A stretch of 64,000 nucleotides of DNA, taken from NCBI GenBank assembly GCA_012274445.1, contig JAAROD010000090.1:930001-994000 (forward strand), given 5' to 3'. Under the pieces are notes generated by a model. The model searched no databases. It saw nothing but the letters and a program-made list of their open reading frames with translations, and had not been told where the DNA came from. Positions 46,211 through 58,168 of the stretch are shown here, piece by piece. The first letter of the stretch is position 1. Each line of letters starts with the position of its first letter. Made by a program: the position numbers and the translations under genes. Origin of the DNA: Sclerotiophoma versabilis. Taxonomy: Eukaryota; Ascomycota; Dothideomycetes; Pleosporales; Didymellaceae.

Positions 46211-48176
46211 TTCGATAACCGGTAGTGAAGCCGAAGCGAATATCTAGAACGATAGAATGGTTGATCGAAGTGATACCGATGAAGCCTGCTGAAGGATGAG
46301 TTCCAAGTTGTGGAAACAGACTTGGCTTTATAACAAACACTGTCATGGTTGCGGCAGGAGACAATGGTATGGTCGCAACACGTGCAAACCACTCCTACAC
46401 TGAAAGCGATACACCAATACTGTGTGGGGCTATACATCTTCACAATTAGATTAAACAACCACTCCCAGCTTGGCAGGTACCTTGGTGCCTGGAATTTGGG
46501 TGATCGACGTTTCGACACAACCTTCTGTTCTAGGTCGCGCTCCGGGCATAACACCGCACGCCCAAGCGTACCACATGATGCTAGAACTCAATCGTTACCC
46601 TTGGAAGACGGCTTTGCGACAGATGTTGGATGTGCTGCGCTCCTGTAGGCCCGAGGAGCAAATGAGTTAAACTCCCGATTAGGCTCTGACTGCTGAACAG
46701 AAAGATGGTTATGACGATCCTCGCGAATAGCGTAGTAGATGGTGGCCGGCTACTCCTCAAGACAGGAAGGTGTCAAGCTGTCGGCCTCCTATTGGAATAC
46801 GGCCAGATGAAAGGGCGCGTGATTGTGGCCATTGACGTGGTAGAAGAGTCCATACCCACCTGCTTGGGAACATGGTGTTGCAGGAGATAAGCTATGCTAA
46901 CCAGTCAAGCATCAATATCCGAAAATTAAGCTTTGCTCCTTCACCCTTGGCAAAGCGCACCCCGGCATCTGACAGCCACAGCCGCTGGTGACCAGGAACA
47001 ATCAGCGCTGAATCTATGAAGACGCGCAGATGACAGTGGATTGAACGAAGCCTCTCTGTTTCACTTTGGTTCGACACGGCCCGCGCGGTTTATAGTGGAG
47101 CTGAGCCGATGTTATGCATGAATTTCGCTTACGACATGAGAGACGGGACAGAGTTTGGTAACTGCAAATCCTCTACCAGGCGGCGCAGAGCAATCGTGAA
47201 GGCTGCATTTGCCGGACGTCGAAGCAAACACTCAAAAGCCATGCGCTGGCATGTGGCGGTGCTACTGCGACTTGAGCGGACCCACACCGTTACCGGTCCT
47301 AATCCTGAAGACAGCACGTACATCGTGACAGCGGGCATAGCCGTTTCAGGGAGGTGGAAAAGGTGGCAGAAGCATTTTCTTTCGTTCCCAGGGTTGAAAA
47401 GGTCATGAGGATCGAGATGTCGAGACCATCTCGCCGAACTACCATGGTGTCAGGCACAAGTAGTGTATCTGGTTCCTGTAGTAGGTTATGAGCAAAGTCC
47501 ACCTATTCCTTTTTTTTTACAGCAGTGCAGAGAGAATGTGATAGGGTTAGTCAGCAGCTGTAGCTATGTTGATTGGTGAACGAAAGGCAATGTCAGCTTT
47601 TGCAACACCGGGTTTATTCGTGCCGGACCCACCCATACTACTCATAAAGCCGGAGTATAGCCCAGGCCCTCCCAGACTCAGACGGACCAATCACGTTCAC
47701 TAGAGGAGCTTAATGGTACCGCCGCAAATTCAAAGTTCGACCGTGCATTCGACTGTACTTCTAACCTGCCTCTTCAGGTAATAGCTTTAATGCAGCGCCC
47801 TCTTCATAACCCAAGCTCCGGGCGTTTGCGGCGGCGCGCAAGCTCAAAGAGGAGGGTACCAAGCAATCATGTCAAGCTTTCTCGATGCTTGTCTTGCATC
47901 GTCATGCAGCGCCGCTGGCGCCATGTTGCTAGTCAAGCAACGGTATGCTTATCTTCGAAAGCTTCGCGATTCCTGCGGCAATGCGGGCAAATGCAAATCG
48001 CCTTACCTTGACGGTGCCAAATCCACTCCTAGCCTACCTTCTAAATGCTGTGCTAGACTAAGCTCGAGGCGTAATTGACTACCCTTGGGAGGGATACAGT
48101 GATTTGCAGATCTGATCTTGTCGGACAGGCCGACAGCCAACAATCCGATCGACAGTACTGATCAACGCTGAGTAAT
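46211..48176. other. Intergenic
   Basis: About 2 kb holding the protease promoter and the 3' end of DBP6. A run of nine or so T residues occurs at about 47508-47517. No gene, repeat family or RNA recognised. Confidence 0.45.
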
Positions 48177-50419
48177 TTACTCGGCTGTGTCCGTGCTACC
48201 TTTCACTGCGCCCTCAAGCTGCTTGAGAGCAGCACGATAAGCTTTCTTCCTGCCATCGCCTGTGACATCCTTCTCCTTCCAATCCATACGGACGATCTTC
48301 TTATCACCTCTCCTTATGTTGTCACCTGCAGCAATCTGCTTCCAGAACCATGCGGCTTCGGTCTTCGAGAACAGTGTCAAAGCCTGTCCGGGCTTGCCTG
48401 CACGCGCTGTTCGTCCTACACGATGAACGTAGCTTGTGATGCTGGTTGGCATGTCGTAATTGATGACGTGCGTAATACTAGGAATGTCGAGACCTCGCGA
48501 TGCTGCATCGGAGGCTATGAGTATCTTGACATCTCCGGTGTTGAATGATTTCAATAACCTGCGAGCAGCGTCTGCTGTAGATGCACGAGTCATAGTCTTT
48601 GTGTACTTCTTAAACGAGGGCTCTAGCTCGGATAGAAGATGTGATAGTCGAGATGCGCTCTCGGTGCTCTTCGTGAAGATCAGGACTCGGCTAATATGAC
48701 TTGCGATGGACACATGCTCTTCGACCTCGGGATTGTCCTCAGAAGACGAGCCGGAATCCGAGGAATCCGAGTCGGAGGATCTCTGGTTGGCGGATGACCT
48801 AATCCCAGCGAAAACGTAGTTGAGCAGAGCATGCAGCAAGTGTAGAGGCTTGTTGGCACCATCGTTGACAGGCGCTGCATACTCGTCGAGGGTTGATGGA
48901 AGCTCGAAAACGTTCTCCTCACTTTGGAGCGGCTGGTTTTCTACGCTCTCGTCCTGCACGACGACAAGCTTTGGGCGTCTTAGCTTTAGAGTTCCTAGCT
49001 TAGTGAGGTCTTTCTCCATTGTGGCACTGAGGACGATCTTGGTGAGCTGCCTACGGGCCGGCAAGGCGCCAGACCAGATAGAGCCATTTTCGCGTTCTCT
49101 GAGTCGTTCCTGTGCATTCATGAACTCGGGTGGTGTGTCGCTGTGCAACGCGTTCATCAATACACTCGCCCAGCCTTGGAAGTTCTGATTCAGCAGCTGG
49201 TCTGCTTCGTCGATGACGAGCCATCGTACAGACTTCAGGAGAAAGCCGGTTGTATGCTCGATGTGCTCCACGAGTCGGCCGGGAGTGCAGATAAGGATGT
49301 CAATGCCAGAGTCGTAGCGAGGAACATGGTCTTGAGGCATGCTCATGAGATCTTCAAGCATGCCACTCTTCTCGACAAAACCGGTCTCCAGTTGATGAGA
49401 TGCATCTGCATGTAGCTGCTTTGCCTTGGCCGGGTTGTACTGAGCCCTCAGCTTGACCAGCTCTTTCTGCTCAGTTGCCAGCGGTACATTGCCCAATGCG
49501 GTGCCGACTTTGATCTTGGTCCCAGCGCATAGCTCCTCGGCGACCTGCAGGGCCTGGTTGACGAGCTGTCGACTAGGAACCACAATCACTGCAGATAGCA
49601 TTGGGGCTGCCTGGTCCTTCAAAGCCTCAATGATGGGCAGAAGATATGCCATGGTCTTGCCAGAACCCGTCTTCGCGGACACACAAATGTCGCCCAGATG
49701 TTGCTCGAAGCCGTTGTGCAGCATCGGCAGTAGGGCAGTCTGTACAGCAAGCGCGTGCTTGAATCCAAGCTTCTCGAGTCTTCTGACATAGTATGGTTGT
49801 GTGCCGATCTCGTCGAAAGGCGACGTCTTCGAGGCTTCAACGGTGATGGGCTGAGCAAGCCATGAAGGTAGAGTAGAGAAAGTCGGTGCGAATTCAGGCT
49901 CCGGTACGGGCGCAGGCTGTGGCATAGGCTGGAGGTCTTCAACGTGTCAGCCCTAAGTTCACACGAAGTAGAGAGAGCAATTGCGCGCTTACCGTGCAGC
50001 TCGTCCTCAGGCTGTTGAACCTCGTCTGCTGCCTCCTCGTGGTCTTTTCTTGCTTCCGCCAGTTTCGACGCCTTTTCAAATTTCGAAAAGACGGCCTTGT
50101 GTTTCTTCAGGACGTCTTCGTCTTGGTCATTTTGGCCTTCGATCACCTCGCTCTTCCGCTTCTTCGATTTTTTGAGCGGCGTGGGTCTTTCACTGGGCGC
50201 GTCCCCCATGACAACATCGTTCTGCTCTTCTGGAAGTGGTGCGACCACCTCCTCGGCCTTGCTCTTCTTCTTGGCGTTTTTCTCCTTCGTAGGCGCAGCA
50301 GCTCCGGCTGAAAGCCCAGCATGCGCCTCGACGGGCACGGGTGAAGATGTGGACGGAGGCGATTGCTTTGCTGTCGCCGGAGTCGGCGGTGCAAAGCGCT
50401 TGAATAACGGAGCCGGCAT
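48177..50419 (-). CDS. DBP6: DEAD-box RNA helicase Dbp6/DDX51
   Basis: Nucleolar ATP-dependent helicase needed for early 60S ribosomal subunit assembly. Exons 50419-49993 and 49936-48177 (56-nt intron with CTGAC branch) give about 728 residues. The N-terminal 145 residues are charged, Lys-rich and low-complexity. Helicase motifs in order: I SAKTGSGKT, Ia PSRQLVNQ, Ib TPGRLV, II VIDEADQ, III SATM, IV IFTKSTES, V ASRGLDIP and VI HRVGRTARAG. A Ser/Asp-rich insert (SSDSDSSDSGSSSED) lies between the two RecA domains. The order and the YDSGIDILICTPGRLVEHI sequence fit Dbp6/DDX51 rather than other DEAD proteins. It is divergent from GPI3. Confidence 0.92.
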
Positions 50420-50675
50420 GGTGCGGACTGGAGGCAGTTGGTGGGTTCCAATCTCCAGCTTGTTGCAAGGAAATAATTCTGGGCCGAGACAAAAAGATGG
50501 CGGAGCGTGCAGCGCCAAACGCCGACCACCCATGACGCGCTTGCACATGCTTTCGTGTCGCGACTACGCCCAGGACCCACCGACACAGCATCACCAGTCT
50601 ACCGGCCTGGGCTTGTTATGTCTGCACCGCCTGGTCTGTCTCTTGTAGAGGAAACCGTGCCCACGCGCCGCCGAC
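50420..50675. promoter_or_regulatory. Bidirectional promoter region, DBP6 / GPI3
   Basis: 256 bp between the two start codons of divergently transcribed housekeeping genes. Both core promoters and leaders must be here. No TATA-like element is obvious. Confidence 0.6.
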
Positions 50676-52403
50676 ATGCCCTACAACATCGCGTAGGCCT
50701 TGCTGGTTGTCTCTCGCAGCGCTCCTAGCTAACACGCAGCAGCATGGTCAGCGACAACTTCTACCCTCAGCCTGGTAGGCGCCATGTCCAGAGCCTGTGG
50801 ATTGTTTCTCATGGAACGTAGGAGGTGTGGAGAGTCACATGTACCAACTGTCCACTGTGAGCCGCTTGCATCCTGCCTCCACCTGACCAGCCCTCTGCTG
50901 ACCACCCCCAGAAACTCATCGATCGCGGGCACAAAGTCATCGTCATCACTCACGCCTACGCCGGTCGAACAGGGGTTCGCTACCTCACAAACGGGCTGAA
51001 GGTCTACTACGTGCCCTTCTTCATCATCTACCGCGAGACGGCCTTCCCCACTGTCTTCTCCTTCTTCCCCGTATTTCGCAACATCGTCATACGCGAACGA
51101 ATCGAGATCGTCCACGGCCATGCCAGCCTAAGCAGTCTGTGCCACGAAGCTATCCTGCATGCTCGGACCATGGGCCTGAGGACTGTCTTCACAGACCACA
51201 GCCTCTTTGGCTTTGCTGACGCTGGCACTATTCTCACGAACAAGCTCTTGAAGTTCACATTGAGCGATGTGGACCATGTCATAGGCGTCAGTCATACCTG
51301 GTAGGCACACTTTCTCGCCCGCCTGGCAACCTAGGCTGATGATTGGTAGCAAAGAAAACACGGTCCTCAGAGCGTCGCTAGACCCGTCCATGGTCTCGGT
51401 CATACCGAACGCCGTCGTCGCTGACAACTTCCGTCCGCTCTCACAAGACTCACATGATACGAAGCACCGAACGGCACCCGGCCCTCGACAGCCTCTCGGG
51501 CCTGACGGTGTCATCACAATAGTCGTCATCTCTCGACTGTACTACAACAAAGGTATCGACCTACTCGTCGCGTCCATACCTCGTATTATTGCCGCGAATC
51601 CTAATGTCCGCTTCATCATCGCTGGCAACGGCCCGAAGGCTATCGACCTTGAGCAGATGATCGAACGAAACGTGCTGCAAGAGAAGGTCATGATGATGGG
51701 TCCAGTGCGTCACGAAGAGGTGCGAGACGTTATGGTCAAAGGCCATATCTACCTCCATCCGTCACTCATGGAGGCCTTCGGCACAGTCATCGTGGAGGCC
51801 GCATCCTGCGGTCTCTACGTGGTGTGTACACGAGTCGGGGGCATCCCTGAAGTCCTTCCTACACACATGACCGAATTTGCTGCACCTGAAGAAGATGACA
51901 TTGTTGCAGCGACAGGACGTGCAATTGCAAAACTTCGAGAGGGGAAAGTCAGAACAGACTTGTTCCACAATCAAGTAAAGCAGATGTATTCATGGACAGA
52001 CGTTGCGCAACGAACGGAAAGGGTCTACGACGGCATCAGCGGCGTCATAAGGCATGACGAATTTTACCAGGGTGCTGGAGCTGCCGGAGTATGGAGTGCC
52101 ACACGTGGTCGATCTGGTGTGCAAAGCTTTGCGCTTATCGAACGCTTGAAGAGGTACTATGGCTGTGGTATATGGGCCGGGAAGCTCTTTTGCTTATGTG
52201 TCATCGTCGATTATCTGCTTTACGTTCTTCTGGAGCTTTTCGCACCCAGGTCCAGGATTGACATTTGCAAAGACTGGCCCAAGAAGGTACCCAAGGAAAC
52301 GAAGGAGAGAGAGGTCGACACGTCCAGAGATAACAGCAACCTCGCGAGGAAGAGAAGCAGCCGGTATCGTCGAGAGAAAAGGGACAATCGAGATGACACC
52401 TGA
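50676..52403 (+). CDS. GPI3: GPI-GlcNAc transferase catalytic subunit (PIG-A/Gpi3/Spt14)
   Basis: Catalytic subunit of the ER enzyme that adds GlcNAc from UDP-GlcNAc to phosphatidylinositol, the first step of GPI anchor synthesis (GT4 family). Exons 50676-50692 (17 nt), 50743-50774 (32 nt), 50822-50856 (35 nt), 50912-51300 and 51350-52403 join in phase to about 508 residues, starting MPYNIAMVSDNFYPQPGGVESH, the conserved PIG-A N-terminus. Landmarks: HAYAGRTGVRYLTNGLKVYY, FTDHSLFGFAD, VSHTCKENTVLR (across intron 4), VISRLYYNKGIDLL and the E-x7-E pair in EAFGTVIVEAASCG. A single transmembrane segment lies near the C-terminus (CLCVIVDYLLYVLLELF), followed by a long basic cytosolic tail. Confidence 0.94.
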
Positions 52404-53236
52404 CAGGCATCTCCAAGCGCATGTTCACTTACCTCACGATTGACATCTCCACATGTTCGTGTGACACCCCAGCTCTTCTCATCCACCCGATTTTATTGTC
52501 CCCAATTACAGGATGAGAGAACTTGTTTGCCTGCGCAGAGCTCCACCAAACATGTACTCTCCACCTGAATACAATGATAGAGCAAAACCTGCTTGCCTAC
52601 CCTGTTGGCAATACGCGACCCTCGAATCATTGACTCGAGGTTTGTTTGGAAGCATTGCCGTCTTTCCCAGACGCTTTCCAAGCTCTGCCAATAGCGACTC
52701 TATGGCGCCTACAGTCGCAGCAGTTATCTCGCACCTCATTGGTGGTTCGTTTGGAGCTGTGAATGACTGTTGATTGGCCACACTGCCATCCTCAACAAAC
52801 CAGGCCAACTTACCGGTCTTTCCAGAACCCCAGAACTTCTATTTCTAGAGATTAAGGACAATACCAGGTTTGCCGATCTACCTTTGCTGGCAGGAAAGAA
52901 GCATAAGTTCAGTGGGTCTCATCCAAGAAACTTGGTTGCGCAACAGTGGTTGGCAGGTGTGACGGGCGGCTCTGCGGGATAGTGGGAGGGGAGGGTGGGA
53001 AGGCCTCACTTGACTCGCGAAGTTGCGAGGAGCCGAGGGCGGTTGCTTGCTTGGACTGGCGACAACGAACTTGGAAGATGGTGTGCGTGTCCATCTGCAC
53101 GTATGCATGTTTGTCTTCATGCAGACTGTGCAAACGTGACATTTGAAACTCGGTCGTACGCGTCTCCGTAAGACGCGATGAGACTCGCAGGGCGAAGCTT
53201 CTCTTCAAAGCCACCTCTCTCATCAGCAAACACCCC

Positions 53237-53284
53237 ATCGTTACCGCAAAACATCGTTACCGCAAAACGTCGTTACCGCAAAAC
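53237..53284. repeat. Three 16-bp tandem repeats (ATCGTTACCGCAAAAC)
   Basis: Units 53237-53252, 53253-53268 and 53269-53284; the third differs by one base (G for A at position 1). Adjacent units have no spacer, suggesting recent slippage or duplication. Confidence 0.95.
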
Positions 53285-53515
53285 ACCGCCAGCCTCCCCG
53301 GAACAACACTGCCTGCCGGCTTGCGCTCTCCCATCATTAAACGCCCCAAAATAGCCCAATCAGGGCGCTGCAGCGGGGCTAATCAGCGGGCCCCTTCCCC
53401 TTCCAATTCTAGCTTACGTTCTGTCGCGATGGTTTGCCAATCTAGCGACCGGCCAAGGCCTGCGCTCGACGTTTCGAGCGCTGTCAGCCTATCAACCATC
53501 TCACCTATTCTTGGG

Positions 53516-53539
53516 CCCCTGCCCATGCCCCTGCCCATG
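53516..53539. repeat. Two 12-bp tandem repeats (CCCCTGCCCATG)
   Basis: Perfect direct duplication upstream of the DUF3455 gene. Confidence 0.9.
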
Positions 53540-53787
53540 GGGTCGTCGCTTCGTCCGGCGAGTGGGACAGGCGGCTGTAGGAAACGTCTCGAGGGATTGT
53601 GTACGCGCTGGAGTGTCGTGTGCGTGGCGGACTCAGAGGGTTTGTATATAGGGAACGGACGGGTCGTGGATGGGGCAACTTTTTCTGTTCATGAGCCTTG
53701 CAGACTAACATCTCCATTGTTGATTTCACTGTTGATACGCTTTGCTTATTCTTTGACTCTATTCTGGTCGTCCGTTTGAGAGTTCTT

Positions 53788-53811
53788 ACATCGAGCATTA
53801 CATCGAGCATT
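53788..53811. repeat. Two 12-bp tandem repeats (ACATCGAGCATT)
   Basis: Perfect direct duplication about 215 bp before the DUF3455 start codon. Confidence 0.9.
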
Positions 53812-54023
53812 CTGACGACAGCGCATCACGGGCCCGCACAAACCGAGTCTTGCGATTACCCTGCGGTTGATTATTTTGAGAAGAGGCGACCGATCAGCAG
53901 CTCGGCTTCGTTTGGCTTCGAATATAATATCTTCGTACTGTGAATTGGCGGTATCGACACCTTCACCAGCAACCACTCAGTCCACTACACCGTTACACGC
54001 TACATTGTTACACGGCTTTGACG

Positions 54024-54803
54024 ATGCTCTTCACAAACACCCTCTCTCTTGTCCTGGCCCTCGCGCCTGCCATTCTCCTCGCGGCCCCCACACAGACTAT
54101 CGACTCGATAGCCCTCATCATCCCGAGAGATGGCATCTCTCCCCGCAAGATCGATCAAACGGATCGAGCCAGCGCCACATGCGATCTATCGAACGCCGCT
54201 CTTCCGTCTGGTAAGCTCACACACTCCTCCTTCGAACCCAGCACCATCTAATGCCACACAGAAGCATCCGGCCTCCCAGCCGTATCCTCAGGACTCAAGC
54301 TGTCACACATCGCCGTCGGGCGGGGCGTGCAGAACTACACATGCACGACGTCGGACGCACGCACGGCGCCCAAAGCCGTCGGCGCCGTCGCCTCGCTCTT
54401 CAACTCGACCTGCGACGGCGTCCGCGCGCCCGCCGTCCTCGCATCGGTAACCAGAATCGCACTTGACTACGCCATCCCCTCGAGCAAGCTGGCCGAGGCC
54501 CGCCTCTCGGGCCACCACGAGTTCACCGAAGCCGGAATCCCGTTCTTCAAGCTGCAGACCGACAAAGTCGATTTCGGCTCGGTTCTTGTTAATGCTACGA
54601 GCAAGATGCCTGCGCCGCAGGGCGCGAGTGAAGGCACTAACGGCCTGGGCAGCGTGCCTTGGCTTAAGCTTGTCCATCTCGAAGGCGATTATCAGGAGGT
54701 GTACCGCGTTAATACTGCGGGAGGTGTTGCGCCAAAGACGTGCGAGGGGGTGCAGGGTGGTTTCAGTGTGGAGTATGCTGCTGAGTATTGGTTCTACGCA
54801 TGA
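54024..54803 (+). CDS. Secreted DUF3455 protein
   Basis: About 242-residue predicted secreted protein of unknown function (DUF3455, PF11937; similar fungal proteins are sometimes mislabelled malate dehydrogenase). Exons 54024-54210 and 54262-54803 join in phase across a 51-nt intron. A signal peptide covers about residues 1-20 (hydrophobic LSLVLALAPAILLA). Family signatures are LKLSHIAVGRGVQNYTC, the conserved GAVASLFN, GHHEFT, and PWLKLVHLEG near the C-terminus; it ends AAEYWFYA. Potential N-glycosylation sites exist (NYT, NST, NAT). The role is unknown; it is common in plant-associated ascomycetes. Expression may be influenced by the tandem repeats upstream. Confidence 0.88.
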
Positions 54804-55242
54804 GTGACGACACATGAGTGGATGACGGAAGGAGATGTGGGTCGGGGTTGCTGAATGATTTGTACAGAGCATTTTCCGGCGTTTCGGAAGGGCGTTTTAT
54901 GGCGTGTCGAGGGTTTTGCTGTTTGATGCGTGTTAGGCCGAGGATGATGAAGAGCGCGATATACCCATACCTTAATGGTAGTCGGACCCAACAAAGAAGG
55001 CGTCCGTAAAACAGCTCGTGGCTTCGCTTCTATCAAAAGTCCTTGTGCAGGAGATGTCGTGGAAAGTGATGGATGAGTTGGTAGCTTGTTGCTTTTCATT
55101 GTGTCTATATTGAAGAGAATCGTACGTGCTCGTGTGCACATACCTTTCTGGACTATACACAAGCCTGTAGGAAGTCCCAAACTAAAGGGTAGAGCCATTG
55201 GTAACTCCTCATTTGGTTACATCGGATTGTGTCATACCACGC
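54804..55242. other. Intergenic between convergent genes
   Basis: 439 bp holding the 3' ends of the DUF3455 gene and choline kinase. Nothing else seen. Confidence 0.5.
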
Positions 55243-58168
55243 TTAGTACTCGACAATCTTTATTCTTTTCCTCAACGCCTCCGGCAACTCCTCCTTCTTG
55301 ACTAATCCCATGCCCACCAGGTCTCCCCAAACAAACATAGCCCTGTCTTGAGCATATGCGAGGTAGTCAAACTCCTCATCGTCCTGTGATTTGAACAGAT
55401 CAGCATCCTGGTCCAGCTCAGATTTGGCCTCGTCCTTTGGCTCCAGCTCCTTGGTACTCACGGCTGGGGGTTTCCCCTCTTCTGCTTCTGCTTCGATGTT
55501 GATGTCTGTGGTCGCCCCGTCAAGTGCTGCAGCGGTGGGGTTCTCGGCGATTGCATTTGCTGCGGTATCGAAGTCCGGCAGGCCAGGAACTTGAGCTTGA
55601 ACGATGCCCCAGGCTACCCACATAGCTGAGTTTGCAATACGCCAGAGTTTGGTCTCGGCCATAAGGCGACGGGCTTCTTCCTCAGCGTTGCGCTCAGCTT
55701 GAGCCTCCTGCTCCTGGTAGGATTGGCCTGGAGGTGCACGTGAGTCCAACATGAATGCAGAAATCTTGCTGGGTGCAGCGGTAGCTGCCAGGGCAGTAGT
55801 GCTTGCAGAAGTTGGAAGGGGACCAAGGTGAGGTGTCGGAGGGTTTGACGAGGCTCCCCCGGGGGTTTTCAGGCTAGGAGAGTGCATCAGGTATGCTCGT
55901 ATGAATCGGTGCTGTTCCTCGGGGGTAGGGTAGTAGCTACTGGCACATGCCCACGGGTAGTCGGGATCATGGTAGTTGTAGCACCACTCGGTCTGTATAC
56001 GTCAGCACAATGCACACGAGCAATCGGAGTAAAAGGAAGGTGAGGAAAGTGTGTCTTACGAAGTGGTTCGCGAACTCCAGACCAGGCACATTGGCATTTG
56101 CATACTCGAAGTCGATGACTACCAGCTGTTTGTGCTGGTTCGCTGGAAGGAGAAGCGGTGATTCTCCCTCGGGCATCATGCGGAGGATGTTGCCGTATTG
56201 TGTCTGTCATGCTGTCATTAGCCATAATTCTCACAAGCGGTTTATGTGACTTACGTCGTTATGTGCGAAGACCATGCGCTCGTTGATCCTCTCAATCCCG
56301 CCGTACTGCTCCTCAAGCCATCTTCGATATTTCTCGATCATCTGTCTGAAGACAGGCCACTCGACACCACATATCAAGCCTCGCTTCCTCCAGCGATCCG
56401 AGGCAGACGTGATAGGCGTATCGCCATCTTTGAGGATTTGCTGATCAAGCCAGGTAACAACCTGCTCGCAGCGTTCTACCCACTTGTCCCAATTCTGCCA
56501 GACGAATGGTCCGGCTTCGCGCTCTGACTTCAGCAGCTCAATACCCTCATGAAGCTCTCGCATACGCTTGGCAATCTGCTTAGAAGTCTCGGGAACCCGC
56601 AATTCCTTGAAAGTGAGTGGTTTCGCATGGAAGAATTCCTCAAATCGACCGTTCTTAAAGGTACCGAGCATACGTGGGCCGATACGCTTACGTCCAAGAC
56701 GCTGCAAGATCTGGAGCTCAGACTCGCGGTCGATGAGATGTTCGACCTGGGGCCCGTAGATACGAAGAAGTAGCTTACTGCAACAGATGTCAGCTAATAC
56801 TCATCAAATTTTCGCTGTGACATACGGTGGTGGGTTCTTTGGCACGGGCACACCATCTGCACGCTGTTCCTTAGACCGGACGTGCTTGGGGGGAGACACA
56901 ACATAGACAGCATTTGTCAAAGCACCGCTCAATCTCTGAACATCGATCTCGTCATGCTGCTCCATCGTTACTCTTCGCCAGCCCTTCAGCTTTAATGTAT
57001 GTGCCAGACGAAGGATCTCGTATCTGAACGTTGTCCAGGCCTCTTTCTCCTTTCGTCTCCTCCTCTCTGTATCTTCGTTCTCGGGCTCAGAGTCAGCGTT
57101 GTCAATGGTGTAAGCCATGGTCTTCGAGTTGTCAAGCACGACATCGCAACTAGGAACGAGCTGGTCAATGGAATCAAAGTAATCCGAGTCTGTCGAAATG
57201 GCAGAGTGACGCTTGAGACCCGTTGACATTCGGCGTACATGGTTGACCTTTCTCTTCGCATCGGCAGGTGTCATGTTCAGCGTTTTTTCAAGGATACTGG
57301 CCAGCTGATCCAGCGCTACTGACCCATCGGACGAGTCGGAGTCACTTCTGCCCCGAGGAGCTTGCTGCATATCAAGGTGGTCTTTGGAGCGTTCCTTGGG
57401 CTCGTCGACCTGTCTGGCATCTTTTGCGGCCTTTCGTTTTGCTTTGCGTGTTGCCCGCCTCGTACGCTCTGATTTCAGCCAGCCCTGGACGTGCTTGACT
57501 AGTCTTTCGTGCGTATGGGCGTGATGGTGTACATCGTTTGAGCTGTCTGAGATTAAGGAGGTGAGGGATGGGTTCCCATCTTTTACTTCTCCGCTTTGGC
57601 TCTGCGGCCTGAACGAACCCATATGCTCGATCGAGGGCCTACCTGATAGTCGCTTGCCGCTGATGCTTGCAGGATAGTGTCTAGACGGTCTGTCAAGGTC
57701 GAGATAGTCTTTCTGCTCAAGTTCCTTGTGTTTGGCAATCATGAGAGGTGAGATACCTTCGTCAGGAAACGATACAACTGTGAAGTTTGGATAAGCGAAC
57801 ATTCATGTGGTTGCATTGGCGGGGTCATGGTGCGGAGGGCTCGATATTCGCATAGTCAACGGTTCTTGCGTCTGCATTATGTTGCTTGTCACACCAAAGA
57901 ACTTCATGCCATTTTTGCCGATCCAAGTTGCAGTTGAGCGAGTGAAGTGCAATCCGCGCCAGCATCAGAAAGACAGAGCGACGATTTGATTCGATCCCAA
58001 GACAGTACAAAAGTTGCAGGCGACATGGGCAGATGCATGGGTGTGGCAGGTGGTACCAGGCTTGGTGTGAGGGGACGAACCTTTGGTAGGCGGGCGGGGT
58101 GACGTGCTCCCCTCCACGTTGCTTCGAGATAGCCCCGACGTTTCTGGCTGCTCATTGGAGGATGCCAT
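55243..58168 (-). CDS. CKI1: Choline/ethanolamine kinase
   Basis: ATP-dependent kinase that starts the Kennedy pathway to phosphatidylcholine/ethanolamine, cytosolic. Exons 58168-58081, 57777-56826, 56777-56255, 56203-56060 and 55992-55243 join in phase to about 818 residues. The N-terminal 225 residues are low-complexity with a basic stretch (RRATRKAKRKAAK) and an N-terminal kinase extension typical of fungi. Catalytic motifs: ALTNAVYVVS (ATP loop), LLLRIYG, Brenner motif HND (about 519-521) followed by TQYGNIL, and the choline-kinase motif VVIDFEYA (about 551-556), then WCYNYHDPDYPW. A long acidic insert lies in the C-terminal lobe. The first intron (303 nt, GTTCGT donor) is the least certain join; translation could start at ATG 57802 instead. 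Confidence 0.9.

Larger units (their letters stand above)
52404..54023. other. Intergenic, repeat-rich upstream of DUF3455 gene
   Basis: About 1.6 kb between GPI3 and the DUF3455 gene. The right half contains several short tandem duplications. A minus-strand frame at 52506-52808 lacks an ATG start and any known domain and was not called. Confidence 0.5.

Noticed and set aside
52506..52808. 100-codon minus-strand frame with a globular-looking sequence
   Set aside because: No ATG at the start, no recognised family and no intron signals.
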